Of a stretch of DNA of 64,000 nt, positions 16,741 to 24,972 are shown in pieces. The stretch is from the NCBI GenBank assembly GCA_965235095.1, contig OZ249405.1; one strand, written 5' to 3'. A model generated the notes under the pieces. It did no database searches. It was given only the letters and a program-made list of their open reading frames with translations, and was not told the origin of the DNA. Every line of letters begins with the position of its first letter. Within the stretch, counting starts at the first letter, position 1. A program made the position numbers and the translations under genes. Source of the DNA: Fontibacterium abundans. GTDB taxonomy: Bacteria > Pseudomonadota > Alphaproteobacteria > Pelagibacterales > Pelagibacteraceae.

Positions 16741-17218
16741 TGTTATAAATTTCTCTAAGTTTAAATTTTAAATTAATAGTGTCCATTGTTGCAACAGGTA
16801 GTCTTATAAGTTTTTCAATTTTAGGTTTTAAAGTTTTAATTAATTCATCAAATGCTTTACGTTTTTCAACTTTATCACCCCCTGCAGCTGATGGATCTTT
16901 AAATCCCCAATGAACTTGTAAGGGATGACCTGGCCAAATAGGACACATTTCATTTGCAGCACTGTCGCAAACAGTAATAACTATATGCATCTTCGGAGCA
17001 TTTGGTTTTGCAAATTCATCCCAACTTTTAGAGTAAAGTTTTTTAGTGTCATAGCGCATCTCTTCAGCAATCTCTCTTGCGATGGGATTAACATCTGTTT
17101 TAGGAGAAGAACCGGCGCTAAAACCTGTAAATTTTCCCTTAGCTAATGTGTTTAATAATACTTCTGCAACAACGGATCTTGCAGAATTATGAGTACAAAG
17201 AAATAAAACGTTAATCAT
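16733..17218 (-). CDS. arsC: arsenate reductase, low-molecular-weight phosphatase type (ArsC)
   Basis: 161 residues. P-loop Cys8-THNSAR (CX5R), redox cysteines Cys84 (TVCDSA) and Cys92 (EMCPIWPG) and Asp108-Pro109 (FKDPSA). This matches thioredoxin-coupled ArsC rather than a plain tyrosine phosphatase. The C-terminus extends some 20 residues beyond the usual end. Reduces arsenate to arsenite, which the overlapping aquaporin could release. No arsR or arsB is visible nearby. Confidence 0.85.
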   Translation of the reverse strand: MINVLFLCTHNSARSVVAEVLLNTLAKGKFTGFSAGSSPKTDVNPIAREIAEEMRYDTKKLYSKSWDEFAKPNAPKMHIVITVCDSAANEMCPIWPGHPLQVHWGFKDPSAAGGDKVEKRKAFDELIKTLKPKIEKLIRLPVATMDTINLKFKLREIYNNE

Positions 17219-17296
17219 TTAATCAATAATTATCAAAAAATTATTACACATATATTACATAAATTAATTAAAATTGTACTAGACTTGGTCTATTTT

Positions 17297-17314
17297 GTTA
17301 TGTTATAACATAAC
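17297..17314. promoter_or_regulatory. Zur/Fur-type operator (perfect 18-base palindrome)
   Basis: GTTATGTTA / TAACATAAC ends two bases before the ATG of a Fur-superfamily gene. The sequence is close to known proteobacterial Zur boxes built on GTTATA/TATAAC. It indicates zinc-dependent autoregulation and may also affect the divergent arsC promoter 79 bases away. Confidence 0.75.
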
Positions 17315-17315
17315 A

Positions 17316-17690
17316 ATGAAACATAATGATGATTTAATCCTGAATATAATCAAAACGAATACAAAGTCATTAACGGCATATGAAATTTTAAGCAAAGTTC
17401 AAAAGGTTAAAAAGATCCAACCTATGTCCGTTTATAGATCACTTAAAAATTTACAAACTCAAGGCAAAATTCACAAATCCAATCAAAACAAAAGCTTTTT
17501 ATTGTGCAACGAAAATGATCACGAGCATGTCCATAATCCAGTATTAGTTATTTGCAAAGATTGTGGAAAAACAGAAGAATTAGAGGTTAATACTTTTTCA
17601 AAATTATTAGCTAATCTTAAGACAAAAGCACAGTTTCAATTTCAGAATTTTCAAATGGAAGTTTCATCAACTTGTAAAGGATGTAATTAA
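17316..17690 (+). CDS. zur: Fur-family transcriptional regulator, probably Zur
   Basis: 124 residues from the ATG at 17316; an upstream in-frame TTG would place the start inside the operator. N-terminal winged helix (SLTAYEILSKV, MSVYRSLKNLQ), then the DHEHVH metal-binding segment (His69, His71, His73) and the structural zinc pairs Cys80/Cys83 and Cys120/Cys123. Zur is favoured over Fur by the operator type and by the His-rich membrane protein that overlaps the stop codon. PerR-type function is not excluded. Confidence 0.8.
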   Translation: MKHNDDLILNIIKTNTKSLTAYEILSKVQKVKKIQPMSVYRSLKNLQTQGKIHKSNQNKSFLLCNENDHEHVHNPVLVICKDCGKTEELEVNTFSKLLANLKTKAQFQFQNFQMEVSSTCKGCN

Positions 17691-18076
17691 TGGAACATTT
17701 ATTAGAGAACATTACTTTTCTACAGGACAAAATTTTACTTCGAGGATACGTATTTGGTGTAATTCACGCAGGCTTAATTGTTATTGGTTATTACACGGGT
17801 TGGAGCATTAATCGTCTTCTGAAAATAGCATCCAATGGTTATATTGCTGGAATTTTTGGTGCAATTTTTGCACATGTTATCGCAGATTTAATTGCATCTT
17901 TAGTTGATCCAGATATTCGTCCCGCAACTCTTGGAATTTTTCTTGGCGGCTTAACTCCGCTTGTACTTATACCTTTCCTTGAAAAGTATGTTGTTAAATC
18001 CAAACATCACATTGTGGTTGGAGATCATGATGATGTTAAAAAAGACTTAGATCATCATCATCAGTCAAAAGACTAA
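17690..18076 (+). CDS. membrane protein with His/Asp-rich cytosolic tail, co-operonic with Zur
   Basis: 128 residues, family not recognised. Three hydrophobic stretches (about 18-38, 48-70 and 80-97) with an acidic residue in a helix (HVIADLIASLVDPD), then a polar tail with HH, DHDD and DHHHQ clusters that look like a zinc or other divalent-metal site. The start overlaps the zur stop by one base, so the two are co-translated under the Zur box. A zinc-import or zinc-sensing role is inferred. Confidence 0.65.
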   Translation: MEHLLENITFLQDKILLRGYVFGVIHAGLIVIGYYTGWSINRLLKIASNGYIAGIFGAIFAHVIADLIASLVDPDIRPATLGIFLGGLTPLVLIPFLEKYVVKSKHHIVVGDHDDVKKDLDHHHQSKD

Positions 18077-18816
18077 TAATTTCTAACTAAATGTCTAACC
18101 TCTGGGATTCGGGTGTGGGTATTTTTACTACCTAATATAATCACAACTCTTTTACCTTTATTAGTATCCATTAATAAAGCAATGCAACCACCTGCAGCTC
18201 TAATGTAACCTGTTTTGCTTACTATAAATTTTTTACTAACTAATGGATTTGTATTTTTATATGAATAATAACCCTCATCTAATTTAATTCGCATTTTTGG
18301 CGTCTGTGATGATTTTACAATAAGAGGATATTGTTGTGCTGCAAGAACAAGTTTAATTAAACTGCTTGATGTTGAAACGTTATCATCATCAAGTCCGGAG
18401 GCATCAACAAATGAAGTGTCTCTCATTTTTAAAGATCTTGCCTTTGCATTCATAGCATTCACACAAGCTTGATAACCGCCTGGGTAATGCTCGCATAGCA
18501 AATCTGAGGAGTCATTATTAGATCTAATAAGCGCTAATCTTAAATGTTGCCGTCTTGAAATATCATTAATTTTCTCATCTAAATTTTGATTAGCATCCAG
18601 CACAACCATAGCGGTCATTAATTTTGTAATACTTGCAATGCTGCGAAGATCGTTAGTGTTGGCTCCTTTTATAATTTTTCCATTAACATCTGCAATCACC
18701 CAACTCTTTGCACTTATAGGAACTCTTTTTTTCTTTGCAGTATTAGTTTTATGTGCGTCAACCGAGGATGTAAGCAACAACAGAACTGCAGTAAGGATAG
18801 AAATTATTTTAAACAT
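18073..18816 (-). CDS. serine D-Ala-D-Ala carboxypeptidase/endopeptidase (S11, PBP7-like)
   Basis: 247 residues. N-terminal signal peptide (IISILTAVLLLLTSSVDA), then the penicillin-binding triad: Ser62-ITK65, Ser99-Asn-Asn101 and Lys201-Thr-Gly203. Short length and lack of a C-terminal membrane anchor suit a PBP7/PbpG-like endopeptidase that trims peptidoglycan cross-links in the periplasm. Overlaps the preceding convergent gene by four bases. Confidence 0.88.
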   Translation of the reverse strand: MFKIISILTAVLLLLTSSVDAHKTNTAKKKRVPISAKSWVIADVNGKIIKGANTNDLRSIASITKLMTAMVVLDANQNLDEKINDISRRQHLRLALIRSNNDSSDLLCEHYPGGYQACVNAMNAKARSLKMRDTSFVDASGLDDDNVSTSSSLIKLVLAAQQYPLIVKSSQTPKMRIKLDEGYYSYKNTNPLVSKKFIVSKTGYIRAAGGCIALLMDTNKGKRVVIILGSKNTHTRIPEVRHLVRNY

Positions 18817-18947
18817 GTTCTGCCCTAATTATATGAATTCATAATTAAAAAAACTTAAAATTAGAAAAAGCACCGTAAATGCTCAATAATATTAAAAATT
18901 TATGTTATAAATTCTAAAATAAATATTTTTTAGTTAATTTTAAATAA

Positions 18948-20174
18948 ATGGCCCATAGCACAAATTTAATAGCGCTGCTTGCAACTGGTTTTGGACTTGC
19001 GTTAATTTTTGGATATCTTGCCAATTATTTTAAAATTCCAACCTTAGTTGGATATTTATTTGCTGGCGTTGTGATTGGTCCTTTCACACCAGGGTATATC
19101 GGAGATCAACAACTTGCAAATCAACTCGCTGAAATTGGTGTTGTATTATTAATGTTTGGTGTGGGCTTACACTTTAGTTTGCACGATTTAGATCGACTAA
19201 AAAGAATTGCAATCCCAACTGCAATTATAAATATTTTCATCATCACATTGATTAGTGCATTCATCAGTATTGAGTATTGGGGTTATTCATTAATGGGTGG
19301 GATTATTTTAGGACTTTGTTTATCTGTTTCCTCAACCGTCGTTTTAGTGAGGGCTTTAGAAAAAAGAGATTTAATTGAAACCGATATAGGTAAATTTTCA
19401 ATTGGTCGCTTGGTGGTTGAGGATATTATAATGATTTTAGTATTAGTATTTTTACCAGTTTTTTCTCAAGTATTCCTAAACCCACAGATTAATCAGGCCG
19501 AGCAAACTTTATATCAAAGTTTTGCCCCAGCAATGATTACCGTTTTTAAAATAGTCTTATTTATAATTTTGATGCTAGTTGTTGGTAGAAAAATTTTACC
19601 TAAAATTTTAAAAGCTATCGTTAAAACTAATTCTCGTGAGTTATTTACGTTAGCCATTGTGAGTGCGGCGGTGACAATTTCTTTTTTTTCAGCAAAATTC
19701 TTTGAAGTATCAATGGCGCTAGGTGCATTTTTTGCAGGAACTATTTTAAAAGAAACTGAATTTTCAAAACGTGCTGAACTAGATTCCCTGCCACTAAGAG
19801 ATATATTTTCTATATTGTTTTTTGTCAGCATTGGAATGTTGTTTAATCCCATAACTATAATCATGTATCCTTACAAAGTATTAATTATTGCACTCATTGT
19901 TATCGTTGCAAAATTAATTGCAACCACTGTACTTTGTTTAATTTTTAAATACCCATTTAAAACTGCCTTAGTCATTGGTTGTGGACTTGCGCAAATTGGC
20001 GAGTTTTCATTCATCCTTGCCAGCATGGGTCTTGAGTTAAAAATTATCTCAAGAAATGCTTATAACTTAATATTGGTTGGAGCTTTTATTAGTATCGCTC
20101 TCAATCCAACTTTATTTAAATTTAGCAAACCTATTTTGGAATGGTTTGAGAGAAAAAGAAAATATTATTACTAA
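18948..20174 (+). CDS. CPA2 monovalent cation:proton antiporter (KefB/RosB type)
   Basis: 408 residues, about 12 membrane helices. GYLFAGVVIGPFTPG, ADQLAEIGVVLLMFGVGLHFS-like and LGLCLSVSSTVVLVRALE segments are typical of the Na_H_Exchanger domain of KefB/YbaL proteins. The C-terminal TrkA-N/RCK domain of full KefB is missing; the protein stops shortly after the last helix, so nucleotide or glutathione gating of the usual kind is unlikely. Exchanges K+ or Na+ for protons. Confidence 0.87.
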   Translation: MAHSTNLIALLATGFGLALIFGYLANYFKIPTLVGYLFAGVVIGPFTPGYIGDQQLANQLAEIGVVLLMFGVGLHFSLHDLDRLKRIAIPTAIINIFIITLISAFISIEYWGYSLMGGIILGLCLSVSSTVVLVRALEKRDLIETDIGKFSIGRLVVEDIIMILVLVFLPVFSQVFLNPQINQAEQTLYQSFAPAMITVFKIVLFIILMLVVGRKILPKILKAIVKTNSRELFTLAIVSAAVTISFFSAKFFEVSMALGAFFAGTILKETEFSKRAELDSLPLRDIFSILFFVSIGMLFNPITIIMYPYKVLIIALIVIVAKLIATTVLCLIFKYPFKTALVIGCGLAQIGEFSFILASMGLELKIISRNAYNLILVGAFISIALNPTLFKFSKPILEWFERKRKYYY

Positions 20175-20216
20175 TTGTTGATAAAAATAAAATAATTTAA
20201 AATTATATTTGATTGT

Positions 20217-20225
20217 GGGGGGGGG
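20217..20225 (+). repeat. nine-base G homopolymer
   Basis: An uninterrupted run of nine G in very AT-rich intergenic DNA, directly before structured element copy B. Such tracts are prone to slippage and to sequencing error. Confidence 0.8.
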
Positions 20226-20320
20226 TATGCTAATTACGCATAACACTTAATTTACAAAACCTATAGTTTCACAATCAGATTTTGATCCCTTTTGATGTCG
20301 TGGCTATAGGTGTTTTTTTT
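20226..20320 (+). ncRNA. two-hairpin structured element with T-run, copy B
   Basis: Hairpin 1 pairs TATGC (20226-20230) with GCATA (20238-20242). After a linker containing TTTACAAAA, hairpin 2 pairs CCTATAG (20260-20266) with CTATAGG (20304-20310), loop motif GATCCCTTTT, and is followed by eight T (20313-20320). It shares ends, loop motif and order with copy A. The T-run supports a small RNA ending here or an attenuator for the gene that starts six bases later. Confidence 0.5.
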
Positions 20321-20325
20321 GTTTT

Positions 20326-20763
20326 ATGAGAACAGCCAAAATAACATGTCCTTATTGCAGCAACTTGCAAAAAATTTTCCATCTATCTTATAGTCTTAAA
20401 AAGTTTTTCAATATTTTTCAAAAAGCAGAATTGTTAATTCCAACCAGAGCGATCACAGATATTAATAAACAAATCAAAAAATTTTCATGCAAAGCATGTT
20501 TAAAAGATCTTATTTATTTTTTTAATATTAATAATGAGGAATATTTTGTTGATGGCATTCATTTAAAATATGCAAGGGAACTTATTTTAAACAAAACAAA
20601 CGGCATTGATATTTTAAAGAATAAAATAGTTAAACTAGAAAATATTGAAACTAGTCCTGAAAATGAAAAGTTACTCGAGTATTTAAGAATAAAAGCAATT
20701 AAAGAAGATGAGGAATTAAATCGCTTAAAAGAAGAATATAAAGATTTGCCTTTAAAATTGTAA
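20326..20763 (+). CDS. uncharacterised protein with zinc-ribbon cysteine pairs
   Basis: 145 residues, no known family recognised. Cys8/Cys11 (CPYC) and Cys55/Cys58 (CKAC) form a treble-clef or zinc-ribbon-like tetrad. The C-terminal half is Glu/Lys-rich and probably helical. No membrane or signal segment. The ATG follows the T-run of element B, so expression may depend on read-through or a separate start. Confidence 0.6.
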   Translation: MRTAKITCPYCSNLQKIFHLSYSLKKFFNIFQKAELLIPTRAITDINKQIKKFSCKACLKDLIYFFNINNEEYFVDGIHLKYARELILNKTNGIDILKNKIVKLENIETSPENEKLLEYLRIKAIKEDEELNRLKEEYKDLPLKL

Positions 20764-20767
20764 TTTT

Positions 20768-20795
20768 AAAGCGGACAAAAATTTTTGCCCGCTTT
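20768..20795. terminator. bidirectional terminator between convergent genes
   Basis: AAAGCGG (20768-20774) pairs with CCGCTTT (20789-20795); A-rich and T-rich flanks allow use from both sides. It separates the zinc-ribbon gene from the leftward small secreted protein gene. Confidence 0.65.
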
Positions 20796-20815
20796 AGAAA
20801 TAATATAATAATTAA

Positions 20816-21061
20816 TTAAACTTTAGATCCGATTAACTTTAAAGCGTCTTTTAAAGCTTTTTCAGACTTATCATGAGTTCCAGCTTTATGAAGTTTTTCA
20901 CCTTCAACTCTTAATGCTTTAGCTTTTGTAACATCTGCTGCTGAAGCTTTTGTAGTTTTTAGATCAGCATCAAACTGCGCCCATAATTTTGGACACATTT
21001 TTGCATAAGCAGATGAAGTTACTAAAAACATGCTTACTAATAGTACTAGTACTTTTTTCAT
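20816..21061 (-). CDS. small periplasmic helical protein of unknown function
   Basis: 81 residues. Clear Sec signal peptide (KKVLVLLVSMFLVTSSAYA, cleavage near residue 20), then about 60 residues of Lys/Ala-rich helix with a single Cys near its start (KMCPKLW). The mature part has a TPR-like or antiparallel hairpin look (EGEKLHKAGTHDKSEKALKDA). Similar small exported proteins are common in SAR11-like genomes; the function is unknown. Confidence 0.7.
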   Translation of the reverse strand: MKKVLVLLVSMFLVTSSAYAKMCPKLWAQFDADLKTTKASAADVTKAKALRVEGEKLHKAGTHDKSEKALKDALKLIGSKV

Positions 21062-21177
21062 TTTATTAACTGTTAAGTTGATGAGCGAATTTACTATAAA
21101 CTTAAAAAAAAGTCCTTTGAATAAAAGTCTTTATTTTCAATAAAAATTTACGGTTTTAGGTTTTATCCTAAGCTAAA

Positions 21178-21519
21178 TTATTTTTTTTTTTTCTTTTTTA
21201 AAATATCTTGCATTTGCTTAATTTCAGCTTTTTGATCTTTGATAATTTTTTGTGCAAACGCTTTAAGTTCAGGATCTTTTGTTTTTTTAATTAATTCCTC
21301 AGACATATCAATTGCACCTTGATGGTGTGGGATCATGCCTTTTAAAAAATCGATATCAATATTTCCTGAAGATTTCATCATCATATCTTTGTGCATTTTG
21401 TCCATAGATTTTTTAAATGGAACATCGCCATGATTTTTATGATCATTTTGATGCATAGAGGATAATGCAAACACAGTTGAGAGAAGAACGATCGAAAGAG
21501 CTAATAATATTTTTTTCAT
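21178..21519 (-). CDS. DUF305 domain protein (exported, His/Met-rich)
   Basis: 113 residues. Signal peptide, then a His- and Met-rich linker (MHQNDHKNHGD; MDKMHKDMMMK) and the DUF305 signature FLKGMIPHHQGAIDMSEELI followed by QKIIKDQKAEIKQM. DUF305 proteins are ferritin-like helical bundles, often linked to copper. A periplasmic copper-binding role is inferred from the Met/His content. Ends in a run of Lys from an A-rich tract. Confidence 0.85.
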   Translation of the reverse strand: MKKILLALSIVLLSTVFALSSMHQNDHKNHGDVPFKKSMDKMHKDMMMKSSGNIDIDFLKGMIPHHQGAIDMSEELIKKTKDPELKAFAQKIIKDQKAEIKQMQDILKKKKKK

Positions 21520-21536
21520 AAGATGATTATAGTGAG

Positions 21537-21734
21537 TTATTTAAAAAATTTAAAGAATAATGAAACAATAATTGAAATCACAATACAAGTGACGATTGGA
21601 AAATAAAAAGAGTACTTTTCTCCCTTCACACTAATGTCACCTGGCAATCTGCCAAGGGGAATTTCTTTAGCAAGGGGCCAAAATAATCCAAGAATTAATA
21701 TTAAGATCCCAATGATGATCAGTGCCTTTTGCAT
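21537..21734 (-). CDS. DUF2905 family membrane protein
   Basis: 65 residues. Two hydrophobic helices flanking the DUF2905 core PLGRLPGDISVKGEKYSFYFPIVT. Function unknown. Its ATG overlaps the pyruvate kinase stop by one base, so it is co-translated with pyk. Confidence 0.85.
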   Translation of the reverse strand: MQKALIIIGILILILGLFWPLAKEIPLGRLPGDISVKGEKYSFYFPIVTCIVISIIVSLFFKFFK

Positions 21735-23149
21735 TAGTTTTTACCTAATTGATATAACCTGATCATGTTGGTCATCTTCGATTTGCCAAAGGGAAGTCCT
21801 GCTGTGATGATTGCATAGCCACCAATCTTCGTTAATTTTCTAGATTTAATAATTTCCTTTGAAATTTTCATCATTTGTCTCCAGTTTTTAGCATCGCTAT
21901 TGGTAATAGAAGTAATGCCCCACAGTAATGACAACTGCCTTGAGATATTAATGTGTGGAGAGATTGTTATAATTTTTGCAGAAGGTCTAATCGCTGAGAT
22001 TAATTTTGCAGTATTTCCTGTAACTGAAAAGCCAATGATAGCTTCAACTTTAATGTTGTAAGCAATATCTTTGATTGCAAGGGCGATTGCTTTAACAGGC
22101 TCATTGTTAATTTTAGTATTACTTTTAAATAAAGTTATATTTTCTTTTTTATATTTTTCAGTTGAGACAATAGTTTTCTTCATAGCCTGCACTGCTTGAA
22201 GTGGATATTTTCCAACGGCTGTTTCAGCAGACAACATCACAATATCTGCTCCTTGAAATACAGCAGTACCTACATCATTAATTTCAGCCCGTGTTGGTTT
22301 ATTATTTTCAATCATGCTCTCAAGCATTTGTGTTGCAATGATTACGGGTTTGCCAAGTTCAGAACATTTTTTAACAATATCTAATTGTACGTGCGGCACT
22401 TCATTAGCACCAATTTCAACTGCAAGATCGCCTCGCGCGACCATGATGGCATCTGAAGTATTAATAATGTCTTTAATATTTTTAATGGCACTTTTATTTT
22501 CAACCTTTGCAATAATGCCAGTATCTTGTGGGATAAGTTTTCTTGTTTGTTTAATAATTTTTGAATTCTTTACATAAGAAAGCGCAATCCAATTACAGCT
22601 TAATTTTTTTGCAATAGTAATGTCTCTCTTATCTTTTATCGTTAGATCATCAAAATCAACTTCAAGTCCTGGAATATGAATGCTTTTAAAGTTTTTGATA
22701 ATACAATCGTTTTGACAAACAGTTTGAATTGAATTTTTTGTAAGTTTTTTAATTTTAAATACAAATTTTCCATCATCAATTAAAATTTTATTACTCTTCT
22801 TTATTTTCTTAAAGATCTCAGGGTAGGGAAGATACACTCGACTTTGACTGCCTATTTTTTTATTTAAATCAAAATTAAAAGTATCACCTCTTTTAAGAGA
22901 AACTTGATTTTCTAAAATTTTACCAATTCTAAGTTTTATCCCTTGCAGATCTGCAACGATTGCAATGGGTTTTGTATTTGCTTTTTCGCAGTCTCTGATA
23001 ATTTTTACAACTTTGTTAATTCCATTTAAGTTGTGGCTAAAATTAATTCTAAACCCATCTACACCTGATCGGATTAAATTATTAATAATATTTTTCTTAA
23101 ATATTGCAGGCCCTAAAGTTGCTAGAATTTTAGCTTTTTTATCCATCAA
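21734..23149 (-). CDS. pyk: pyruvate kinase
   Basis: 471 residues. Barrel start (KILATLGP), substrate-binding segment DGFRINFSHN, metal/active-site block MVARGDLAVEIGANEVP, QKMI-type loop (IIATQMLESMI) and ADIVMLSAETAVGKYP, then the C-terminal domain. Converts phosphoenolpyruvate and ADP to pyruvate and ATP. First gene of a leftward pair with the DUF2905 gene. Confidence 0.95.
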   Translation of the reverse strand: MMDKKAKILATLGPAIFKKNIINNLIRSGVDGFRINFSHNLNGINKVVKIIRDCEKANTKPIAIVADLQGIKLRIGKILENQVSLKRGDTFNFDLNKKIGSQSRVYLPYPEIFKKIKKSNKILIDDGKFVFKIKKLTKNSIQTVCQNDCIIKNFKSIHIPGLEVDFDDLTIKDKRDITIAKKLSCNWIALSYVKNSKIIKQTRKLIPQDTGIIAKVENKSAIKNIKDIINTSDAIMVARGDLAVEIGANEVPHVQLDIVKKCSELGKPVIIATQMLESMIENNKPTRAEINDVGTAVFQGADIVMLSAETAVGKYPLQAVQAMKKTIVSTEKYKKENITLFKSNTKINNEPVKAIALAIKDIAYNIKVEAIIGFSVTGNTAKLISAIRPSAKIITISPHINISRQLSLLWGITSITNSDAKNWRQMMKISKEIIKSRKLTKIGGYAIITAGLPFGKSKMTNMIRLYQLGKN

Positions 23150-23226
23150 TTAAACTCATTATAAAATACCATTTTGGCAAATCTAAGATGTTTATGATAT
23201 ATTAGTTTTGTTAGCAGGTATTTACT

Positions 23227-23319
23227 ATGAATTTAACTCAGCCAGAGCTTATCCAGCTCGTACTGTTACTAGTGGTTTTGTTTATTATTATTTGGAATTT
23301 TCCACGAGGTCGGTTTTAA
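23227..23319 (+). CDS. 30-residue single-helix membrane protein (candidate)
   Basis: Short reading frame coding NLTQPELIQ, a hydrophobic helix rich in Leu, Val and Ile, and a C-terminal PRGRF. An AGGT lies about nine bases before the ATG. It sits in the 211-base gap between pyk and the thioredoxin-like gene. Similar tiny membrane genes recur in this window, which supports it, but the coding evidence is only composition. Confidence 0.45.
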   Translation: MNLTQPELIQLVLLLVVLFIIIWNFPRGRF

Positions 23320-23360
23320 AACTCTTTGATTTTAAAAGAAACTAAATTAAGTTAGTTCCA

Positions 23361-23738
23361 ATGAAAACTTTTATAAAGATAATCTTTAGTTTATTTCTAT
23401 TCCAATCAGTATTATTTGCAGCCGGCAAACCTTATTCACAAACAGAATTTGATAAATTAATTAAAGATGGAAAACCAGTAGTGCTGCACGTTCATGCTAA
23501 ATGGTGCTCAACTTGTGCAACACAAGATCCTATTTTAAATTCTTTGATGAAAACAACAGAGTTTAAGAATTTTACTTTTTATAATGTAGATTTTGATACC
23601 AGCAAAGATCTTCTAAAAACTTTAAAAGTTTCAAGACAAAGTGCTATTATTGTATTTAAGCAAGGCAAAGAACAGGGTCGATCTTTGGGCGATACAAAAG
23701 AAAGTTCAATTAAGGAATTGTTAAAAAAAGGTTCTTAA
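23361..23738 (+). CDS. periplasmic thioredoxin-like protein
   Basis: 125 residues. Signal peptide (residues 1-21, ending FAAG), then a thioredoxin fold with HAKWCSTCATQDP as the redox CxxC and a YNVDFDTSKDLL strand-helix. The cis-Pro of thioredoxins is replaced (KVSRQSAIIVF has Ser-Ala). Probably a periplasmic disulfide reductant or chaperone; substrates unknown. Confidence 0.82.
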   Translation: MKTFIKIIFSLFLFQSVLFAAGKPYSQTEFDKLIKDGKPVVLHVHAKWCSTCATQDPILNSLMKTTEFKNFTFYNVDFDTSKDLLKTLKVSRQSAIIVFKQGKEQGRSLGDTKESSIKELLKKGS

Positions 23739-23781
23739 TAAACTTTAAATTAAAATACTAATAACATTTTAAAATTAATTG

Positions 23782-24702
23782 ATGAAAGCTTACATCATTC
23801 ATGAAAATGATGAGTGGACTTTACCACTCAAAGAACAATTGCAAAAACTATCAGTGCCCTTTGAAGATTGGCACATGGCAAAAGTTAATTTAAATACTGC
23901 ATCTATTCCACCTGTTGGAGTTTTTTATAATCGTATGAGCGCTTCTTCCCATTCAAGAGGGCATCGATTTGCTCCTGAATATACAGCGGTGATTTTAAAT
24001 TGGTTATCAGCTCATAATAGAAGAATTATCAATGGTGAAAATGCTTTAGCTTTAGAAATTAGTAAATCTCTTCAGTATAAAAAATTAAATGAACATAATA
24101 TTAAAACCCCAAAATCTATTTTCTGTTCAGGAAAAGAAAGCATTTTATCTGCGGCAGATCATTTTACTAAACCTTTCATAACTAAACATAATCGCGCTGG
24201 ACGAGGCCTTGGAGTTAAACTATTTCAAAATAAAGCTGAATTAGAAAAGTATATAACTGGAAATCAGTTTGAAGATTCCATTGATGGTATTACTATTTTA
24301 CAAGAATTTATTGAAGCCGATCCAAAAGTGGTCACTCGTATTGAGTTTATTAATTCTAAATTCTTTTATGCAGTTCAAGTGGATGCAAGTGATAGCTTTG
24401 AATTATGTCCAGCCGATGCCTGCAATATTGAAGAGCAATTTTGCCCAACTAATCCTGATGGCAATAAATTTATGATTGTAAAAAATTATCAAAATCCTCT
24501 CATTGAAAATTATGAAAAATTTTTAAAAGCTAATAGTGTTGAGGTTGCAGGGATTGAATATATGCTTGATAAAAATGGCACGATGTTCACTTACGATGTA
24601 AATACCAATACCAATTACAATTCTATTGCTGAAAAGAAAGCAGGATTATCTGGAATGCTCAAAATAGCTGAGTTTATAAAAGCAGAACTTGCAAAATTAT
24701 AA
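23782..24702 (+). CDS. RimK-like ATP-grasp ligase
   Basis: About 306 residues from the ATG at 23782 (a TTG three bases earlier is less likely). ATP-grasp elements: substrate domain N-terminus, KPFITKHNRAGRGLGVKLF phosphate-binding loop, LQEFIEAD hinge and the C-terminal TYDVNTNTNYN metal-binding segment. Related enzymes add glutamate or other amino acids to a peptide or cofactor. The acceptor is unknown; no ribosomal S6 gene is adjacent. Confidence 0.8.
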   Translation: MKAYIIHENDEWTLPLKEQLQKLSVPFEDWHMAKVNLNTASIPPVGVFYNRMSASSHSRGHRFAPEYTAVILNWLSAHNRRIINGENALALEISKSLQYKKLNEHNIKTPKSIFCSGKESILSAADHFTKPFITKHNRAGRGLGVKLFQNKAELEKYITGNQFEDSIDGITILQEFIEADPKVVTRIEFINSKFFYAVQVDASDSFELCPADACNIEEQFCPTNPDGNKFMIVKNYQNPLIENYEKFLKANSVEVAGIEYMLDKNGTMFTYDVNTNTNYNSIAEKKAGLSGMLKIAEFIKAELAKL

Positions 24703-24745
24703 TTTTAGATTTGAAAATTTGTAAATAATTTATATAAAATAAATT

Positions 24746-24952
24746 ATGGCTGATAATGATAATAATATGTACCGAAGCAGCGATGACAAGTTCTTAGCTG
24801 GTGTTTGTTCAGGTCTTGCTCATAAGCTAGGTTTTAGCAAATGGGGGCTTCGTTTTGCATTTATCGTTGGCGCTTTATTTTATGGAATTACGATTCTTGC
24901 CTATATTATCTGCTGGATGGTATTTAAACCTCGTCCTACCTTTAATCGTTAA
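24746..24952 (+). CDS. PspC domain membrane protein
   Basis: 68 residues. PspC signature MYRSSDDKFLAGVCSGLAHKLGF with a membrane helix (FAFIVGALFYGITILAYIICW). Stand-alone PspC proteins are common and not necessarily tied to a phage-shock operon; no pspA, pspB or pspF is nearby. Confidence 0.88.
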   Translation: MADNDNNMYRSSDDKFLAGVCSGLAHKLGFSKWGLRFAFIVGALFYGITILAYIICWMVFKPRPTFNR

Positions 24953-24972
24953 GTTTTTTTTAAATTTAAATT

